Assembly (NCBI RefSeq): GCF_004310285.1
Contig: NZ_SISF01000034.1
Coordinates: 77,890-141,889 of the forward strand
Reading direction: 5' to 3'
Source of the DNA: Agrobacterium cavarae
GTDB taxonomy: Bacteria; Pseudomonadota; Alphaproteobacteria; Rhizobiales; Rhizobiaceae
DNA: 64,000 nt
A program made the position numbers and the translations under genes. Position 1 is the stretch's first letter. The number at the start of each line of letters is the position of its first letter. Shown here piece by piece: positions 33,689-41,909 of this stretch. The notes beneath the pieces were generated by a model. The model did not search any database. It was not told where the DNA came from and worked only from the letters and a program-made list of their open reading frames with translations.

Positions 33689-33959
33689 ACTCGGCTTCGT
33701 AGAGGCCGCCTTGAAGGAATGGCAAAAGCTCGACAGCAATACGCGCGAGCATTTCAAGAAGAAGCTGGCCGAACGGTTGGAAAACCCGCGCGTCCCTTCC
33801 GCAAAGCTTTCAGGACATCAGGACCGTTACAAGATCAAACTGCGTGGTGCCGGATACAGGCTGGTCTATGAAGTGAGAGACAAAGAGGTTCTGGTTCTTG
33901 TCGTTGCTGTCGGGCGGCGGGATCGCGGTCAAGTCTATAAGCTTGCAGAAAAGAGGTAG
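33678..33959 (+). CDS. RelE/ParE-superfamily toxin (StbE-like)
   Basis: A 93-residue basic toxin beginning at a GTG (MSYELGFVEAALKEW). The family pattern is clear: EWQKLDSNTREHFKKKLAERL, the core strand YKIKLRGAGYRLVYEVRD, and VVAVGRRDRGQVYK at the end. RelE-type members cleave mRNA at the ribosome. The residues K, R and Y that RelE uses are plausible here but were not aligned. An in-frame ATG at 33609 would lie well inside the antitoxin gene and is rejected. Confidence 0.88.
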   Translation: MSYELGFVEAALKEWQKLDSNTREHFKKKLAERLENPRVPSAKLSGHQDRYKIKLRGAGYRLVYEVRDKEVLVLVVAVGRRDRGQVYKLAEKR

Positions 33960-33963
33960 TGCC

Positions 33964-34428
33964 ATGATCACGCGTCCCGCAACGATAGATGATGCCGAGG
34001 GAATGGCGGCGGTGCAGAACGAGATTTTTGCGGCGGGGCTGCGCAAGACGCCGACGGATGTCGAGACTGTCACGAACACCTATATTTCGGACCCCGACCG
34101 GATTGCTTGCACTGTTGCGGTGGATGAGAACGGGCGCATTCTCGGCTTCCAGTCGTTGAAGCTCGCCACCGCCGCCGGCAATCCATACGGCGTTGCAGAA
34201 GGCTGGGGCATTATCGGCACGCATGTCAGCCCGTTTGCGGCACGAAAGGGTGCCGGTAAGGCGCTGTTCAGGGCAACACTCGAGGCTGCGGAGGCCTTCG
34301 GTCTGAAGGATATCGACGCCAGTATTGGCGCCGATAATGATATGGGGCAGGCCTATTACGAAGCCATCGGGTTTCGCACCTATCGCACGACGGACGATCG
34401 TGTCTGCAAGGCATATAGACTCGGGTGA
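33964..34428 (+). CDS. GNAT-family N-acetyltransferase
   Basis: A 154-residue acetyltransferase that uses acetyl-CoA. The pyrophosphate-binding loop is VSPFAARKGAGKALF, preceded by the strand EGWGIIGTHV, and the C-terminal tyrosine region is MGQAYYEAIGFRTYR. It resembles the phosphinothricin-acetyltransferase-like branch, though the substrate is uncertain. It begins 4 bases after the toxin stop and may share its transcript. AGAGGTAG precedes the ATG. Confidence 0.85.
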   Translation: MITRPATIDDAEGMAAVQNEIFAAGLRKTPTDVETVTNTYISDPDRIACTVAVDENGRILGFQSLKLATAAGNPYGVAEGWGIIGTHVSPFAARKGAGKALFRATLEAAEAFGLKDIDASIGADNDMGQAYYEAIGFRTYRTTDDRVCKAYRLG

Positions 34429-34461
34429 CGCTTATCTGTCGTCACTCGAGCCAGAATCGGT

Positions 34462-35910
34462 TCAGGATGTTGCGGCGGTTTTTCTTCGCTGTCCGAGTTT
34501 CTGCACCGCGAGATCCAGGAAAAGCATGACGATCAGGCTCGCGCCGACCAGCGGAAAGATGATCCCGCCCACTGCGAGCATAGCGGCAAGCCCGTAAAGC
34601 GTGCCTTTGCTTTGCGGCATGGGTGGAACACCGAGCGAGCCCTTCGGGCGGCGCTTCCACCACATGACGCCGCCGGACACGGCGAGCAGGATGATGGCGA
34701 GGCAGGCAAGCGCCAGCACGATCTGGTTCGCAAGGCCGAATTGTTGGCCCATATGCACATTGATGCCCCATTCCAGCCCGCGGCCAAGCGGCCCGTAATC
34801 GGCGTAGCGCATGTCGATGAGCGGCTTCCCGCTGTATTGATCCAGATGGATGACCCGCTGTTTGGAAAGGTCATCAGGGTAAACCGATCCGCTGTAGACG
34901 CCCTCCGGCTTTGTCGGGAGCGCCACTGCATAACCGGCTGCGAGGCCGAGTTCATCTAAGCGCGCGACGGCCTTGTCGATACCGATGGGGGTTGGCATCT
35001 GGTCGGCGTGATCGGGGGACATGCCTGTGTGGTCCATGGGCATGGCGGGCGAGGGCTCCATGTGCTGACCATGATCGTGACCTTCGGAGGTCGGTATCTT
35101 TGCCTGCTCCAGCGACCATGAGGTTTTCGACACATCGTTGAGCCTGTCGCCCGACATTGGCACATCGACACGCACGCCTGCCGGATAACCGAAATTGTTG
35201 CCATTGGCCCATTCATTGACCTTCGCGCCCCAGACGCCGGACCACGGCATGCCGGTGATGGCGAGGAAAACGATGAACGCGCCGACGAAGATGCCGGTAA
35301 CGGCGTGCATATCCCGCCAGAAGACCCGCTTCTTCGGCGTGCCGCGAACCGACACCACGCCGCCGGTCTGGTTGCGCGGCCACCAGAGATAGATGCCGGT
35401 GGCGACCAGCAGGATCGACCAGCCAGCGGCGATCTCGATCAGGTAGCGGGCATAGGTGCCGAAATATTTGAGGCTGTGGAGGGTGCGGATCGTCCACATG
35501 ACGGTGCCGCGATCCGGCAGGGAGCCGAGGACTTCTCCCGTATAGCCATTCACATAGACGGCGCGCTTGCCATCCGGCGTGCTGACGGTGACTTCCGTTG
35601 AGGCGCCGGGATCGGCGGGTTTGGTGAGTTTGACGGCGGTGCCAGTTACAGCCGCCACAGCGTTGGCGATGATGGTGGAGGGTAGGGCAGCGCTTGCGTT
35701 CTCCACCATGTCCACCCGCTTCAGGTTGGAGTGGATGGCATTATCCAGCTCATCCTTGAAGAGATAAAGCCCGCCGGTGATGGCGAGCGTGATCAGGAAT
35801 GGCAGGACGAAGAGACCGGCGTAAAAATGCCAGCGCCAGACGGCGCGATAGAGATTGAGCGATGACGGCGCGCTCACGCGTTCACCCAGGGAGGTGCTGC
35901 TGATGGACAT
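34462..35910 (-). CDS. PepSY-associated membrane protein with a His/Met-rich loop
   Basis: A 482-residue inner-membrane protein of the PepSY_TM family, with about five helices (residues 25-50, 155-178, 205-222, 395-420, 435-465) and PepSY-like periplasmic segments. Residues 277-305 form a loop dense in histidine and methionine (GHDHGQHMEPSP, MPMDHTGM), the composition of copper-binding loops. WRWHFYAGLFVLPFL and HSLKYFG are family landmarks. The ATG at 35910 with GGAG upstream is preferred to 35943. Together with the cysteine-bearing gene upstream it suggests a copper or iron handling unit. Confidence 0.82.
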   Translation of the reverse strand: MSISSTSLGERVSAPSSLNLYRAVWRWHFYAGLFVLPFLITLAITGGLYLFKDELDNAIHSNLKRVDMVENASAALPSTIIANAVAAVTGTAVKLTKPADPGASTEVTVSTPDGKRAVYVNGYTGEVLGSLPDRGTVMWTIRTLHSLKYFGTYARYLIEIAAGWSILLVATGIYLWWPRNQTGGVVSVRGTPKKRVFWRDMHAVTGIFVGAFIVFLAITGMPWSGVWGAKVNEWANGNNFGYPAGVRVDVPMSGDRLNDVSKTSWSLEQAKIPTSEGHDHGQHMEPSPAMPMDHTGMSPDHADQMPTPIGIDKAVARLDELGLAAGYAVALPTKPEGVYSGSVYPDDLSKQRVIHLDQYSGKPLIDMRYADYGPLGRGLEWGINVHMGQQFGLANQIVLALACLAIILLAVSGGVMWWKRRPKGSLGVPPMPQSKGTLYGLAAMLAVGGIIFPLVGASLIVMLFLDLAVQKLGQRRKTAATS

Positions 35911-36070
35911 TATTGGCTCCGCAAACGGTGCAGGCAGTCGCATCTATCCTGTCGGCGACGTACCCGCTGGAGATTTCAACACAGAGGTCGGATCGCAAAA
36001 ATCGCCGTGAGCATTTGAGGCAATTTCGGTGCGATACGCCCGTGGCCAGCAAGGAGGCTGATTGTGCTCC

Positions 36071-36100
36071 GCGCCTTCCCCTGTTCGGGAGAAGGGCGCC
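36071..36100. repeat. Degenerate hairpin, repeat-like
   Basis: GCGCCTTCCCC and GGGAGAAGGGCGC form an imperfect stem around TGTTC. It resembles the common rhizobial CTTCTCCCCG-type intergenic hairpin and lies just after the DUF2946-like gene, where it could end its transcript. Confidence 0.35.
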
Positions 36101-36103
36101 GGA

Positions 36104-36508
36104 TCATGCGTGAGACAAAGATGGAGGGCCGCGTGGCTGCTGCTCGCGCGTTGGCGGCGTAGCGATCTTGTTCTCAGTCCAGCGCCACAAGGTGACGTGA
36201 ACATGCGGAACGATGCGCCCGGCGATCTCTGTCGGGCTTGCGAGCAGGGCGGTAAAGGATGTGGAGGCAAGGCGGCAGAGGGTGCCGCAGCAGCTATTGG
36301 CGAGCTTCTCCGCAGGCGATTGCTTCTGCGTACCGGCATCCGGCATATGAGCGGCACAGATGATGTCATCGGCCGCAAGCGCCGTGGCCGCCATGCTGCC
36401 ATGGGCAACGCCATTCGCAAGGCCCTGCAGCAGAAAAAGCAGCAGGGCCAGCACTGCGACAGCGCCAGCCGAACTGCGATCCTGCATGATCCTGCGAATA
36501 AGCTTCAT
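36104..36508 (-). CDS. DUF2946-like small exported or membrane protein
   Basis: A 134-residue protein with one strong hydrophobic segment (residues 14-38, AGAVAVLALLLFLLQGLANG) and a polar part with cysteines in DDIICAAH and NSCCGTLCRLA. This layout resembles DUF2946 proteins, which often neighbour copper uptake or TonB genes. The CC-x2-LC group could bind copper. An earlier ATG at 36544 adds 12 residues. It is probably in an operon with the PepSY gene 190 bases downstream. Confidence 0.5.
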   Translation of the reverse strand: MKLIRRIMQDRSSAGAVAVLALLLFLLQGLANGVAHGSMAATALAADDIICAAHMPDAGTQKQSPAEKLANSCCGTLCRLASTSFTALLASPTEIAGRIVPHVHVTLWRWTENKIATPPTREQQPRGPPSLSHA

Positions 36509-36671
36509 GGCAAATCCAGTGGCACAGTTTCGCCACGATGTCACTGCGACAAAGGCGGCAGGGGAATGCGTGTGGCAGGGGAATACGTGTCTCAGGCCTG
36601 TGCGGGCGGGTTAATGTCGGCTGGCCACGCCAAATCCATCAGAAATCAAGCGCCCCTTGGCTTTCTTACGA

Positions 36672-37250
36672 TTATATGTAGGGGCGGAAACATGACACAG
36701 GTTCAGTCTGAAGTTCGCGATCGATTGCGCTCGCATATCGATCAGGTGATGGAATGAGATCACTCCGTTTGACTGCTGCGACGCATCTTTGGGTATCACC
36801 ATTCCGGCAGAGGCGGAGCAGATCACGAGATTTGCCTCTCTCTGACAGACGTTTGTAAGTGATCCGGCCGCTGGTTACATCGATGTAGATGGGATCGGGT
36901 TGTGCGGCGAACTCGCGCACTATTATGTCCAGGTTCATCTTAGCGCCGCGGTCGGCAGCGTAGATGGCTAGAACCAGCGCATGAGACTGTTTTTTGGCGG
37001 ACCTGCCACTGCGTGGGTCGGGTCCAGGTGGATCCAAGAGCCCGATTAAGAACTCGCTTGAGAGTCTTTCTAGCGCGGCAGGGTCACCCTGCTTGGCCTT
37101 TCGCCAGGCGTCATTCCAAATCATACCACATGACTCTGCCAGTATTGCCCTATCGGTGCACCCAGCGAGCGGACCTAGCAATAATGGATAAAGAAAAGGG
37201 AGCGTGAGGAAAGCGGAACGTCCCCTTTTTGAGTCGTGCCGGACTTTCAT
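36672..37250 (-). CDS. Hypothetical lipoprotein, second gene of an exported pair
   Basis: A 192-residue protein with a lipoprotein signal: a basic start (MKVRHDSKRGR), a hydrophobic core, and the lipobox LAGC with the acylated cysteine at residue 31. The mature part has several cysteines and the segment KMNLDIIVREFAAQP but matches no family I recognise. Its ATG overlaps the TGA of the upstream gene (ATGA), so the two are translationally coupled. The pair could be an effector/immunity or an inhibitor set, or simple envelope proteins. Confidence 0.6.
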   Translation of the reverse strand: MKVRHDSKRGRSAFLTLPFLYPLLLGPLAGCTDRAILAESCGMIWNDAWRKAKQGDPAALERLSSEFLIGLLDPPGPDPRSGRSAKKQSHALVLAIYAADRGAKMNLDIIVREFAAQPDPIYIDVTSGRITYKRLSERGKSRDLLRLCRNGDTQRCVAAVKRSDLIPSPDRYASAIDRELQTEPVSCFRPYI

Positions 37251-38038
37251 TCTGCCACCGTTCCATTATTCGCCGCTTTGCGCCAGCGATGAGCGAGTTC
37301 GTAGGCCGCGTCGATATTTTCGCGCCATCGGGGTAGGTCTAAGAGGGAAAATTGCACAGTTAGGCCGAGGTTTTCCATACTCCACCACACGTGACCGAAA
37401 CAGATAGGGTTTGGCACGCGCTCGGCCTTAGCGCACTGCAAGATTACCGACGGCTCGCTGCCGGAGAAAAAGTGATCAAATGGTGCTTCCTCTGATCCGT
37501 CATAGTAATTGAGGTCATATTTCGTGCCAGAGAACTCGGCACCGAGGTTCTTCTTGGTGTTTTCAAGGCGCTCCGCTGGGAGACGGTCTCTCAGTGGAGA
37601 CGTGGAAAGAGGCAACCATGGGTTTTCGATTGAAGCAATGACGATGAAATCGCCATCCTCCGGCATCTTCCTTCCATTCTCGCAGAAGCGCGAGGACGCT
37701 ATTGAGAGCGTGTCCCTTTCTGGCCAGCGCAATGTCGGCATCCAGAAGGCGTAGCTGATCCCTGTACCCATACGCTTTTCACTAGCACCCGGCGTTGCAG
37801 GCGTGATGTCCTCCAAAGGGGCACCATACCACGGGCTTAGGTGGCCCAGCGGCACTTTGAGCCAAGTTCCTGACGCGTTGAAGAAGTATTCTTTGGATAG
37901 CTCGCGACCCCGGTAATCCCTTTGATTGATCGGATTGCTCGGCTTGATTGATGGCGGGCAAGTAACGTTATCCGCGTAGGCGAGGGAAAAAAAAGTTAGT
38001 GTTGCCGCTAGGCACAAGAGACCGAACTTCACTGCCAT
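37247..38038 (-). CDS. Hypothetical exported protein, first gene of an exported pair
   Basis: A 263-residue protein with a signal peptide (residues 1-22, ending AYA) and a mature polar chain with cysteines at the N-terminus (NVTCPPS) and later (RFCENG, LQCAKAE, PICFGHVWW). No family is recognised. The aromatic-rich stretch HLSPWYGAPLED near residue 65 may be part of a binding site. It stands divergent from the DUF1800 gene. Base use is slightly less GC-rich than its neighbours, so recent acquisition is possible. Confidence 0.6.
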   Translation of the reverse strand: MAVKFGLLCLAATLTFFSLAYADNVTCPPSIKPSNPINQRDYRGRELSKEYFFNASGTWLKVPLGHLSPWYGAPLEDITPATPGASEKRMGTGISYAFWMPTLRWPERDTLSIASSRFCENGRKMPEDGDFIVIASIENPWLPLSTSPLRDRLPAERLENTKKNLGAEFSGTKYDLNYYDGSEEAPFDHFFSGSEPSVILQCAKAERVPNPICFGHVWWSMENLGLTVQFSLLDLPRWRENIDAAYELAHRWRKAANNGTVAE

Positions 38039-38435
38039 CGCGTTGCGCTTCTTCGCCTTGTTGTTGATCGCGCTGTTTGGACCGCCCTTGCGCCCTCGCT
38101 TCAGCGATTCTCCACCTTCGCCGAAGTCTGGTCAAGCCGCATTCAACCTGTGAGCCTCACCCCTGAAACCGCTTCGAGTTCCAACGTCACCGTTGTCGAT
38201 TCACTGCTCGGCGCAGGTGACAACAGTATCGGCGCGTGGTGTTTCGTCTGCGTAGACGGTGAGGGCAGGTCTCTCAGGCTAAATGCATCGCATTGGCGAG
38301 CAATCCTGCGCCAATGCTACTGCCTTGGCACGGATTACAAATTGTCCATGTCGGCAAAATGCCGCCATTCTGCACGTTTTTTGCCCGAATTGACGGGGAT
38401 TCTGCTGCTCTCGATAGTTGGCAGGAGTGGCAGGC
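38039..38435. other. Intergenic region between divergent genes
   Basis: About 400 bases without a convincing gene. It holds one notable inverted repeat, GCATTGGCG/CGCCAATGC (about 38290-38318, 10-base loop), with no T run. It could be an operator or mRNA-end hairpin. Promoters for both flanking genes must lie here. Confidence 0.45.
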
Positions 38436-39971
38436 ATGGCTCCGTTTTCTCCAACGATGGCGGCGATCCGCTATGGTTACGGTCTTGCGCCGGACCAGAT
38501 ACTCAGCCGAAACACGGACGATCTGCTGGTGCAGCTCGTGGATGCGCCTTTGAAGGAAAGCTTCTTTCCAATTGGCGGTGCTTTTGATGCGCGGCAAAGG
38601 GCAGACGACCTCGCCAAGGGGTTTGAGGCGCTGAAGATCGCCAAGAAAGACAATGATGCCGAGACTGATCGCGCGGCGCGCCAGCAATTGCAGCGCAAGG
38701 CGGAGCAGAGCTTTCAACGCGATAGTCTTGCCCGGGTGCTTCAGGCGGCCTTCTCATCCTATGGGTTTCACGAGAGGCTTTCGGCCTTCTGGTTCGACCA
38801 CTTCTCCGTCAATGCGCACAAATCCTTCCCGATGCGGATGATCACGCCGCTCTATGAGGTCGAAGCCATTCGCCCACATCTTGCGGGATCGTTTCGCGAT
38901 CTGTTGCAGGCATCGGTTCTGCATCCGGCCATGCTGATCTATCTCGATCAGGCGCAATCGACTGGCCCGCAATCGGCAGCGGCGACAAATCGAAAGAAGG
39001 GTCTGAATGAAAATCTCGGGCGCGAGTTGATCGAGCTGCACACGATGGGTGCGGGCAGCGGTTATACGCAAACCGATGTGCGCTCTGCGGCGCTGGTGCT
39101 GACGGGCATGACCGTGGACGATCATTACGAGATGATGTTTCGCCCCCGCATGGCAGAACCTGGAGAGATCAAGGTGCTCGGCGTCAACTACGGTGGCGAC
39201 CCGCGATCGGCTGATGACTGTCTCGTCATGCTGGATGATCTGGCAAGCCGCCCGGAAACGGCGCAGCATATCTGCCGCAAACTCGTGGCCCACTTCATCG
39301 CCGACAATCCGCCGCCGGATGTGATTGCCGCGATGGTCAAAGAGTGGAAGGCGAGCGACGGCAATCTGGCGAAGGTCTATGCCGCCATGCTCAACCATCC
39401 GCGCGCCTGGCAGGAGCCCGGTGCCAAGATGAAGCTGCCTTTCGACTATGTCGTCTCCGGACTTCGCGCTTTTGGCATCACCAGGAAGAATTGGCGCGAG
39501 CGCATGTCTCCGGATGGTGATGATAGCTACACGCCCTTCGATACGCCTGTCGCGGCTGCGGCCAAGCAGGCATTGAAGAGCGCAAGCGATGACATGGCGC
39601 CCGCCATGCAAGGCGACGGCGCGCAGATGGCGATGGAGAAGCCGACTGCGGAAATGAAAGCAGCGATGCCCTCCGATCCGGCGCAACTGCCGAAGCCGAA
39701 GGCCAGTCTTGCCCGGACGTTGACGGTGGCAGCCCTTCGCCGCATGGGCCAGCCGGTGTGGCAGCCCCCGAGCCCCGCGGGCTTCGAGGAGGGCGTTGCC
39801 TCGTGGCTTTCGCCCAGCCAGATGAGCGAGCGCATTCTCTGGGCGCGGAAGGCATCCGGCGCGCTCGGCAAGGATATGGAGCCGAAAAAGCTTCTTGAAG
39901 TGTCGCTGGCCGATCAGGCGCGCGACGACACGATCCGTGTGGTTGGGCGCCGAACCGGGTCAGTGGTTTGA
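38436..39971 (+). CDS. DUF1800-family protein
   Basis: A 511-residue protein of the DUF1800 family (function unknown), with the conserved FGFGP-like IRYGYGLAPDQ near the start, the core segment RLSAFWFDHFSVNAHK, and NENLGRELIELHTMGAGSGYTQTDVR. Residues about 390-430 are a Met/Ala/Lys-rich linker. No signal peptide is evident, so it may travel with its partner. The DUF1501 gene follows by 41 bases, a pairing seen in many phyla. The ATG at 38436 has GGAG 9 bases before it. Confidence 0.85.
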   Translation: MAPFSPTMAAIRYGYGLAPDQILSRNTDDLLVQLVDAPLKESFFPIGGAFDARQRADDLAKGFEALKIAKKDNDAETDRAARQQLQRKAEQSFQRDSLARVLQAAFSSYGFHERLSAFWFDHFSVNAHKSFPMRMITPLYEVEAIRPHLAGSFRDLLQASVLHPAMLIYLDQAQSTGPQSAAATNRKKGLNENLGRELIELHTMGAGSGYTQTDVRSAALVLTGMTVDDHYEMMFRPRMAEPGEIKVLGVNYGGDPRSADDCLVMLDDLASRPETAQHICRKLVAHFIADNPPPDVIAAMVKEWKASDGNLAKVYAAMLNHPRAWQEPGAKMKLPFDYVVSGLRAFGITRKNWRERMSPDGDDSYTPFDTPVAAAAKQALKSASDDMAPAMQGDGAQMAMEKPTAEMKAAMPSDPAQLPKPKASLARTLTVAALRRMGQPVWQPPSPAGFEEGVASWLSPSQMSERILWARKASGALGKDMEPKKLLEVSLADQARDDTIRVVGRRTGSVV

Positions 39972-40012
39972 CGCTGGCGCTGTCTTCCCCCGAATTTAAC
40001 AGGAGATAGGAC

Positions 40013-41194
40013 ATGGCCTTCTCTCAGGATATGATGTTGAGCCGCCGCGGCTTCTTGATGACCGCTTGCTGTGCGGCCGCTGTGCCAGCTTTCTCTCCGG
40101 TCAGCTTTGCCGCAATGCCGGGCGAGAACCGCTTCGTGACGATCGTTCTGCGTGGTGCGATGGACGGGCTCGATCTGGTGCAGCCCTATGGCGATCCCGC
40201 CTTTGCCCAGTTTCGCCCCACATTGGCGCTGAAGCCCGATGACGGTCTGATCGATCTCGACGGGCATTTCGGCCTGAACCCTGCGGCAGAGGCGCTGATG
40301 CCGATGTGGCAGGCGAAGGAATTGGCCTTCGTCCATGCGGTCTCAACGCCCTATCGCGACCAGCGCAGCCATTTCGATGGACAGGACATGCTCGAAAGCG
40401 GCGCGGAGGCGGTGCATGGCGAACGCACCGGCTGGCTGAACCGGGCGCTGTCTGCCATCCCGCGATCTGAAGATCGCAAGGCAATCGATATCAACACATC
40501 GATGGAGCTCATTCTATCGGGGCCGAACGAGGCGGATGTCTGGGCTTCCAGTTCCAACATGACCATGGCGGCCGATGAAGTCGGTTTCTTCAAGCGGCTC
40601 TATGCCAATGACGCGGAGTTCAGCCGGGTGCTGGCCGAAGCGCTGCGCACCGATATGGCGGCGGAGCAATTGTTTCAGGATGAGAAGCGCGGGCAGGGCA
40701 TTCGCGATATTGCCAAGCTTGCTGGCGGCATGCTGCGCGAGGACTATCGTATCGCCAGCTTTTCTGTCGATGGCTGGGACACGCATGCGGGACAGAAGGC
40801 GCAGTTTGCCCGCACCGTGAAGGATCTGACCATTGCGTTGACGACGCTGAAAGATGCGCTTGGGCCTGATGTGTGGAAGAAGACAACGATCCTCGCAATG
40901 ACGGAATTTGGCCGCACCGCGAGGGAGAATGGTACTGGTGGAACCGACCACGGCACGGGCGGCGTCGCCATTCTTGCAGGCGGCGGCATTCAGGGTGGTC
41001 GTGTTCTGGGCAAATGGCCGGGCCTGGGTGACGGCAAGTTGCTGGACGATCGCGACCTGATGCCGACGGGCGACGTGCGCGAAGTTGCTGCCGCCATGCT
41101 CTATCGTCAATTCGATGTCGGTAGCGAAGCCCTGACCAATGGTATTTTTCCGGGACTGTCTTTCGACAGGTCGTCGGCCTACCTCAAGATATGA
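40013..41194 (+). CDS. DUF1501-family protein with Tat signal
   Basis: A 393-residue protein whose first 34 residues are a twin-arginine signal (SRRGFLM, then an Ala-rich core to SFAAM), so it is exported folded. The mature part belongs to DUF1501, related to the alkaline-phosphatase/sulfatase fold. Landmarks are FVTIVLRGAMDGLDLVQPYG, RSHFDGQDMLESG and MTEFGRTARENGTGGTDHG. The Asp/His positions in the last could hold metal, but no activity is established. It is co-transcribed with the DUF1800 gene. Confidence 0.88.
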   Translation: MAFSQDMMLSRRGFLMTACCAAAVPAFSPVSFAAMPGENRFVTIVLRGAMDGLDLVQPYGDPAFAQFRPTLALKPDDGLIDLDGHFGLNPAAEALMPMWQAKELAFVHAVSTPYRDQRSHFDGQDMLESGAEAVHGERTGWLNRALSAIPRSEDRKAIDINTSMELILSGPNEADVWASSSNMTMAADEVGFFKRLYANDAEFSRVLAEALRTDMAAEQLFQDEKRGQGIRDIAKLAGGMLREDYRIASFSVDGWDTHAGQKAQFARTVKDLTIALTTLKDALGPDVWKKTTILAMTEFGRTARENGTGGTDHGTGGVAILAGGGIQGGRVLGKWPGLGDGKLLDDRDLMPTGDVREVAAAMLYRQFDVGSEALTNGIFPGLSFDRSSAYLKI

Positions 41195-41220
41195 GCGGCG
41201 TTCGATCGGATCAGGGGTCT

Positions 41221-41670
41221 CTACTCTTTTTCGAGAAAGCGTTGGAACGCCTTCAGCGTCTTTTCGCTGACATGGTGCTCAATTCCTTCGGCATCGGCCC
41301 GTGCCGTGTCCGGATCGACGCCAAGCCGGCATAGGAACGCTTCGACGATCTCGTGGCGCCGTCTCGTCTGCTCGGCCAATTGCTGGCCATCTTCTGTGAG
41401 GAAGATGCCGCGATAGCGCCGCTGCGTGATCAGTCCTTCTTCAGCAAGGCGCTTCAGCATCTTGGCGGCGGTTGGCTGCTTGACGCCGAGACGTTGGGCA
41501 ATATCGATCTGACGTGCCTCACCGGAATGCTCGATCAGGTCAGCGATCAGCTCGACATAGTCTTCCATGAGTTCGCTGCGACGTGCCTCCCGGCTTTTCT
41601 GAAAAGCTTCGGCATGCGTTTCCACCTCGGTGGAAGACAGTCGGCTTTCATGGGGGATGGGCTGCTTCAT
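41221..41670 (-). CDS. mntR: Manganese-responsive transcriptional regulator
   Basis: A 149-residue DtxR-family repressor that binds DNA when loaded with Mn(II). The winged helix is IDIAQRLGVKQPTAAKMLKRL. The metal ligands typical of MntR are visible in MEDYVELI, RRRHEIVEAFL and DAEGIEHHVS. The reading frame continues to 41841, but that part merely translates two intergenic repeats, so the ATG at 41670 is taken. mntH lies upstream on the same strand, and an MntR box sits in its promoter. Confidence 0.9.
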   Translation of the reverse strand: MKQPIPHESRLSSTEVETHAEAFQKSREARRSELMEDYVELIADLIEHSGEARQIDIAQRLGVKQPTAAKMLKRLAEEGLITQRRYRGIFLTEDGQQLAEQTRRRHEIVEAFLCRLGVDPDTARADAEGIEHHVSEKTLKAFQRFLEKE

Positions 41671-41685
41671 CGGTCGAGACTCTTC

Positions 41686-41757
41686 ACGCTTCCGTTCTTT
41701 GTTTTGTCGCGTGTCGTTATCGCAAACCGGTGAGCACTTTTGCGCGACATGCTTTGA
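41686..41757. repeat. RIME-like element, copy 1
   Basis: This 72-base element runs from ACGCTTCCGTTC to GACATGCTTTGA. It forms a stem GCGTGTCG/CGACATGC (one G-U pair). The matching copy begins exactly 103 bases later. The sequence style is that of the intergenic mosaic elements of rhizobia. Confidence 0.75.
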
Positions 41758-41788
41758 AGCGTGTCGCGATCCTTCAGATTCGCGCCTT

Positions 41789-41860
41789 ACGCTTTCGTTC
41801 TTTGTTCTGTCGCATCTCGTCATCGCAAAACCGCTGCACACTTTTGCGCGAGATGCTTTA
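41789..41860. repeat. RIME-like element, copy 2
   Basis: The second 72-base copy runs from ACGCTTTCGTTC to GAGATGCTTTA. Its stem GCATCTCG/CGAGATGC differs from copy 1 on both arms in a compensating way, so pairing is conserved while sequence changes. Confidence 0.75.
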
Positions 41861-41909
41861 TGATCATCTCATATAGCCTGTGAATTTCCAGAGTATTGAT
41901 GAAATGCTC

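Noticed and set aside
41671..41841. N-terminal 57-codon extension of mntR
   Set aside because: The extension translates the RIME-like repeats and has no family counterpart. The ATG at 41670 gives normal MntR length.
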